Shown here piece by piece: positions 6,174 through 8,543 of a stretch of DNA of 8,543 nt (position 1 is the stretch's first letter; each line of letters starts with the position of its first letter). A model generated the notes under the pieces. The model saw only the letters and a list, made by a program, of their open reading frames with translations. It made no database searches and was not told the DNA's origin. The stretch comes from Treponema sp. (lineage in GTDB: Bacteria; Spirochaetota; Spirochaetia; Treponematales; Breznakiellaceae), in contig JAISEB010000075.1 of the NCBI GenBank assembly GCA_031264395.1, positions 1 to 8,543 on the forward strand, given 5' to 3'. Both the position numbers and the translations under genes were made by a program.

Positions 6174-6893
6174 ATGCGGCAGGAATCCCGCTTCCGGCAC
6201 CTCGACTTGGTAACGGCCCTTTTTGTGGCCGTTCTCCTGGTCAGTAACGTCGCCTCTTCGGCAAAAATTGTCGATTTGGGGTTTTCCCTCTTCACGGTCC
6301 GCATGGCCTTTGACGGGGGCACCCTCTTTTTTCCCCTGTCCTATGTTTTTGGGGATATATTGACCGAAGTGTACGGTTTCCGGGCATCACGCAGGGTCAT
6401 CTGGACCGGTTTCGTCTGCCTGGCCCTTTCATCCCTGCTTTTCTTTCTGCTCCGTCTTCTTCCCGGGGAAGCCGAATGGGAAACATACGCCGGAAGCGCC
6501 GCCTACAACGCCATTCTTGGCGGCATGAGCTCGGGCGGCATTGCGCTGGCAAGCCTCCTTGGCTACTGGGCGGGGGAATTTACCAATTCGGCCTCTCTTT
6601 CCCGCATGAAGGTCGCCATGAAGGGCAAATTCCTCTGGATAAGGACCATAGGCTCCACCCTGGCCGGAGAACTCGTCGATAGCCTGATCTTCGTCTTTGT
6701 GGCCTCGGCCGCCGGGGTTTTTCCCTGGCAGAGTTTCGCGAGCCTTGTCCTTACGAACTACCTTCTTAAATGCGGCGTTGAGGCGCTTATGACCCCGGCC
6801 ACCTACGGCGCCGTATACGCCCTTAAAAAGGCCGAAGGGACGGATGTATACGACAGGGGAATAAAGCTCAATCCCTTCGGCCTCGCCCGTTAA
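6174..6893 (+). CDS. yhhQ: Queuosine precursor transporter, YhhQ/VUT family, 239 aa
   Basis: This inner-membrane transporter belongs to the YhhQ (DUF165, VUT) family, whose E. coli member takes up queuosine precursors for the modification of GUN-decoding tRNAs. Family blocks seen, counted from the ATG at 6174: S-N-V-A-S-S-A-K at 24-31, F-F-P-L-S-Y-V-F-G-D-I-L-T-E-V-Y-G-F at 52-70, L-W-I-R-T-I-G-S-T at 153-161, and V-D-S-L-I-F-V-F at about 168-175. About six hydrophobic segments are visible. A GTG at 6156 would add six residues and overlap the end of glgP. Neither start has a Shine-Dalgarno, so the choice of ATG is a judgement. The eight-base gap after glgP suggests co-transcription or coupling, though glgP and queuosine uptake have no known functional tie. 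The exact substrate (queuine, preQ0 or preQ1) is unknown. Confidence 0.88.
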   Translation: MRQESRFRHLDLVTALFVAVLLVSNVASSAKIVDLGFSLFTVRMAFDGGTLFFPLSYVFGDILTEVYGFRASRRVIWTGFVCLALSSLLFFLLRLLPGEAEWETYAGSAAYNAILGGMSSGGIALASLLGYWAGEFTNSASLSRMKVAMKGKFLWIRTIGSTLAGELVDSLIFVFVASAAGVFPWQSFASLVLTNYLLKCGVEALMTPATYGAVYALKKAEGTDVYDRGIKLNPFGLAR

Positions 6894-6914
6894 GCCCTTT
6901 TTAGAAGCGCTTTG

Positions 6915-6943
6915 TAGACTAATTCCCCATTTTGTGGTATATT
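6915..6943 (+). promoter_or_regulatory. Promoter of the CarD gene
   Basis: TAGACT (6915-6920, four of six matches to TTGACA) is followed after 17 bases by TATATT (6938-6943, a good -10). Transcription would begin near 6950, one or two bases before the ATG at 6952. There is no Shine-Dalgarno, so this looks like a leaderless transcript. A GTG at 6934 lies upstream of the -10 and is therefore unlikely to be the start. Confidence 0.55.
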
Positions 6944-6951
6944 GTAACGTA

Positions 6952-7449
6952 ATGAGCAAAGCGAAGAGCTTTCAGGTCGAGCAAAAGGTCGTTTACCCAA
7001 GCCAGGGCGTAGGGATCATCAAGGCCATTGAAGAAAAGGAATTCAAGAAAGAGAAAATTCCTTATTATGTCATTTATCTGGAAGTCTCCGACATGACCAT
7101 CATGGTGCCGATAGACAAGGCCAGGCAGCTTGGCATACGGGCCATTGTTCCCAGGGACGAGGCGCAGAGGGCGCTGGAACTCATAAGCGAGGATTACGAG
7201 CCCATACCTTCCGACTGGAAGCTCCGCTACCAGATGAATCTTGATCTGCTTAAAAAAGGCAGCGTCGCCGATATTGCCGCCATAGTCCGTTCGCTCTATC
7301 ACCGGAGCAAGGTAAAGGAGCTTCCCATACTTGAGCGGAAACTCTACGATTCGGCGCTGAAACTTCTTGAGGATGAAGTTTCCTATTCCCTCCGCAAACC
7401 CCGGGAAGAAGTTGAAAACATGATCTTTGCCCGCCTTGAGGCCGAATAG
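6952..7449 (+). CDS. CarD/CdnL-family RNA polymerase-binding transcription regulator, 165 aa
   Basis: CarD/CdnL proteins bind the RNA polymerase beta subunit and the promoter fork to stabilise open complexes, mainly at rRNA and other strong promoters. Residues 5-65 form the Tudor-like RNA polymerase-interaction domain (F-x-V-x-x-K-V-V-Y-P-S-Q-G-V-G, then Y-Y-V-I-Y-L, then M-T-I-M-V-P). The helical DNA-binding domain follows at about 85-160, with the conserved tryptophan in S-D-W-K-L-R-Y-Q (W89) and the E-R-K-L-Y-D-S-A-L-K-L-L-E-D-E helix at 128-142. The length is normal and there is no break. I choose the ATG at 6952 over the GTG at 6934 because family members begin just before this F-x-V and because a -10 lies between the two. 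It converges with the minus-strand gene ending at 7496; no clear terminator is seen in the 46-base gap. Confidence 0.93.
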   Translation: MSKAKSFQVEQKVVYPSQGVGIIKAIEEKEFKKEKIPYYVIYLEVSDMTIMVPIDKARQLGIRAIVPRDEAQRALELISEDYEPIPSDWKLRYQMNLDLLKKGSVADIAAIVRSLYHRSKVKELPILERKLYDSALKLLEDEVSYSLRKPREEVENMIFARLEAE

Positions 7450-7495
7450 GGGTTTTGCCGCTTACAAGAATTCGACGGCGGTGTTGAGGGGGCGG

Positions 7496-8543
7496 CTACG
7501 GCGTCATTTTTGCGGCATCCTGACTTTTTTGGGAAAGATATTCCTCCCGGAGTTCCCGTAATTTTTTTTGGAGAGGTTCCCGCAGTTCTGCCAATGCTCC
7601 TGCAGCGCGTGATCCCGCGCTTAACTTTGCGGCTTTTGGATGGTATTTTTGCCAAATTTCATACGGGGCCGGCAGTTTTTCACCGTTTGCTTTTGTACGA
7701 ATTATTTCTTCCGAAGCAAAAGCAAGAGGCCCGCCGGATTCAATCAATTCAGTTAACTTATCAACAGTCAATTTATCAACATATCTGAGGGCGAACAATT
7801 CTTTGAGACATTCCCTGATTTTTGGGTTTTTGTGCTTTTCGTCTATAACAGCCTCAGCAGTCTGTAGTATAAACCGGGCATTTTCGGCAAACCGTTTATC
7901 AAGCCTCAAAGATGACGAATAGTCCGGGGATTCAATTGTGTCAAACACATCTTCTTCTTCACCATCATCGATTAATGTGTTCTTCGCCTCGCTCCTGCGG
8001 CGGTCTATTTCAAAATACTCCGCGACCGTTTCCAAGGGAATGTTACAAGTACCGGAGATGAATTGTATTTTTCTATTTTCGGACATTATCTGGTTTTCGG
8101 ATTCTTCCTTGTATTCTATCAATTTTTTGAATTTGCGGATTTTCCCTTCACGATCTTTACTCAAATCAGCTTCTTCTCTGTAATAGCTTGTTGTATTCTC
8201 ATTTCTTATTACCGTTTTCAGGACGGCAAAAAACCCTGGTCCCTTGTAGGGCCCGTTCGCGCAGGATTTTACCGCGTAATATATCTCCACACCCATATCC
8301 TCACGCTGTACTTCATTTTTTCTTGTTTTTTTACCTGGTTCTATTACCCGTATTTTTTTAGCAACAGGAATGACGATCAATAAATCTTTGTACCACTGCC
8401 AGACGGCACGCATCAATTGTACCCAAACCTTCTGCCGTTCGCTTTCCATTGAGTCGCCGCCGCTTGAACGGTATCTTGAAAGGAGTTCCAGTATTTTTTG
8501 CTCTATCTGTTCTTTCTGTTCTTTGGATTTATCCGTCAATTCC
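7496..8543 (-). CDS. Large charged cytoplasmic protein, possibly a very divergent sigma-like factor; N-terminus at or beyond the window edge
   Basis: I do not recognise a named family. The frame is open to the right edge; a TTG at 8537-8539 gives 347 aa, but the gene may start outside. Numbering from that TTG, there is no signal peptide or membrane segment. Residues 83-122 (G-V-E-I-Y-Y-A-V-K ... F-F-A-V-L-K-T-V-I-R-N-E) loosely echo sigma region 2. Residues 164-206 (C-N-I-P-L-E-T-V-A-E-Y-F-E-I-D ... G-E-E-E-D-V-F-D-T-I-E-S-P-D) echo sigma region 3 followed by its usual acidic 'D.i.d' segment. Residues 289-326, with S-R-A-A-G-A-L-A-E-L-R-E-P-L, echo a region 4 HTH. The order is right but each match is weak. 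The gene is visibly richer in A+T than its neighbours and lies on the opposite strand, which suggests separate acquisition. It could also be an unrelated helical regulator. Confidence 0.7.
   Translation of the reverse strand, partial: ELTDKSKEQKEQIEQKILELLSRYRSSGGDSMESERQKVWVQLMRAVWQWYKDLLIVIPVAKKIRVIEPGKKTRKNEVQREDMGVEIYYAVKSCANGPYKGPGFFAVLKTVIRNENTTSYYREEADLSKDREGKIRKFKKLIEYKEESENQIMSENRKIQFISGTCNIPLETVAEYFEIDRRRSEAKNTLIDDGEEEDVFDTIESPDYSSSLRLDKRFAENARFILQTAEAVIDEKHKNPKIRECLKELFALRYVDKLTVDKLTELIESGGPLAFASEEIIRTKANGEKLPAPYEIWQKYHPKAAKLSAGSRAAGALAELREPLQKKLRELREEYLSQKSQDAAKMTP

Noticed and set aside
7450..7495. Possible bidirectional terminator between the convergent carD and minus-strand genes.
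   Set aside because: Only four to five GC pairs (GCCG/CGGC) with a long loop and no T-run on either side.
1..8543. CRISPR arrays, tRNA or rRNA genes, and riboswitches (including a preQ1 riboswitch before yhhQ).
   Set aside because: I saw no regular direct repeats, no cloverleaf and no rRNA-like sequence. The gap before yhhQ is only eight bases, too short for a riboswitch outside the glgP coding region.

Overview
The window looks like chromosomal DNA from a spirochaete, most likely a moderately GC-rich treponeme of the termite-gut or free-living type. This is an inference from gene content: a FliL-like protein with the 'FPYFPGD...EEKIK.ELL..FN..L..GKI..LYFSDF' signature, a CarD/CdnL regulator, a DUF3417-type alpha-glucan phosphorylase and a divergent sigma-like protein. 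No rRNA or tRNA gene is present to fix the taxon.

Layout, left to right. (1) 1-450: the 3' part of an HUH/Y1 (IS200-like, REP-associated) transposase, split between two frames at a T-run, followed directly by an inverted pair of REP-like palindromes. (2) 536-561: a perfect 12-bp inverted repeat in an AT-rich patch, upstream of a 291-aa protein with weak sigma-70-like character (624-1499), which ends at a hairpin resembling a terminator. (3) 1570-2073: a stand-alone FliL-like membrane protein. (4) 2197-3593: a compact operon of a three-TM small membrane protein, an ECF sigma factor (ATGA overlap) and a two-TM zinc-finger anti-sigma factor. (5) 3625-6165: alpha-glucan (glycogen/maltodextrin) phosphorylase, whose promoter -35 overlaps the anti-sigma stop codon. 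(6) 6174-6893: a YhhQ-family queuosine-precursor transporter, nearly abutting glgP. (7) 6952-7449: CarD/CdnL. (8) 7496-8543, minus strand: a visibly AT-richer, right-truncated gene for a 347+ aa charged protein that may be another very divergent sigma-like protein.

The genes seem to work as separate small units: envelope or stress signalling (sigma/anti-sigma operon), storage-glucan breakdown (glgP), tRNA-modification precursor uptake (yhhQ) and control of RNA polymerase (CarD). Proteins that act on, or may act on, RNA polymerase are over-represented: one clear ECF sigma factor, its anti-sigma factor, CarD and two unrecognised sigma-like candidates. The most testable signals are a perfect -1 slippery heptamer exactly where the transposase changes frame, the perfect 26-bp palindrome, and three genes (fliL-like, glgP, carD) whose candidate -10 boxes end only 6-8 nt before an ATG that has no Shine-Dalgarno sequence, suggesting leaderless mRNAs.
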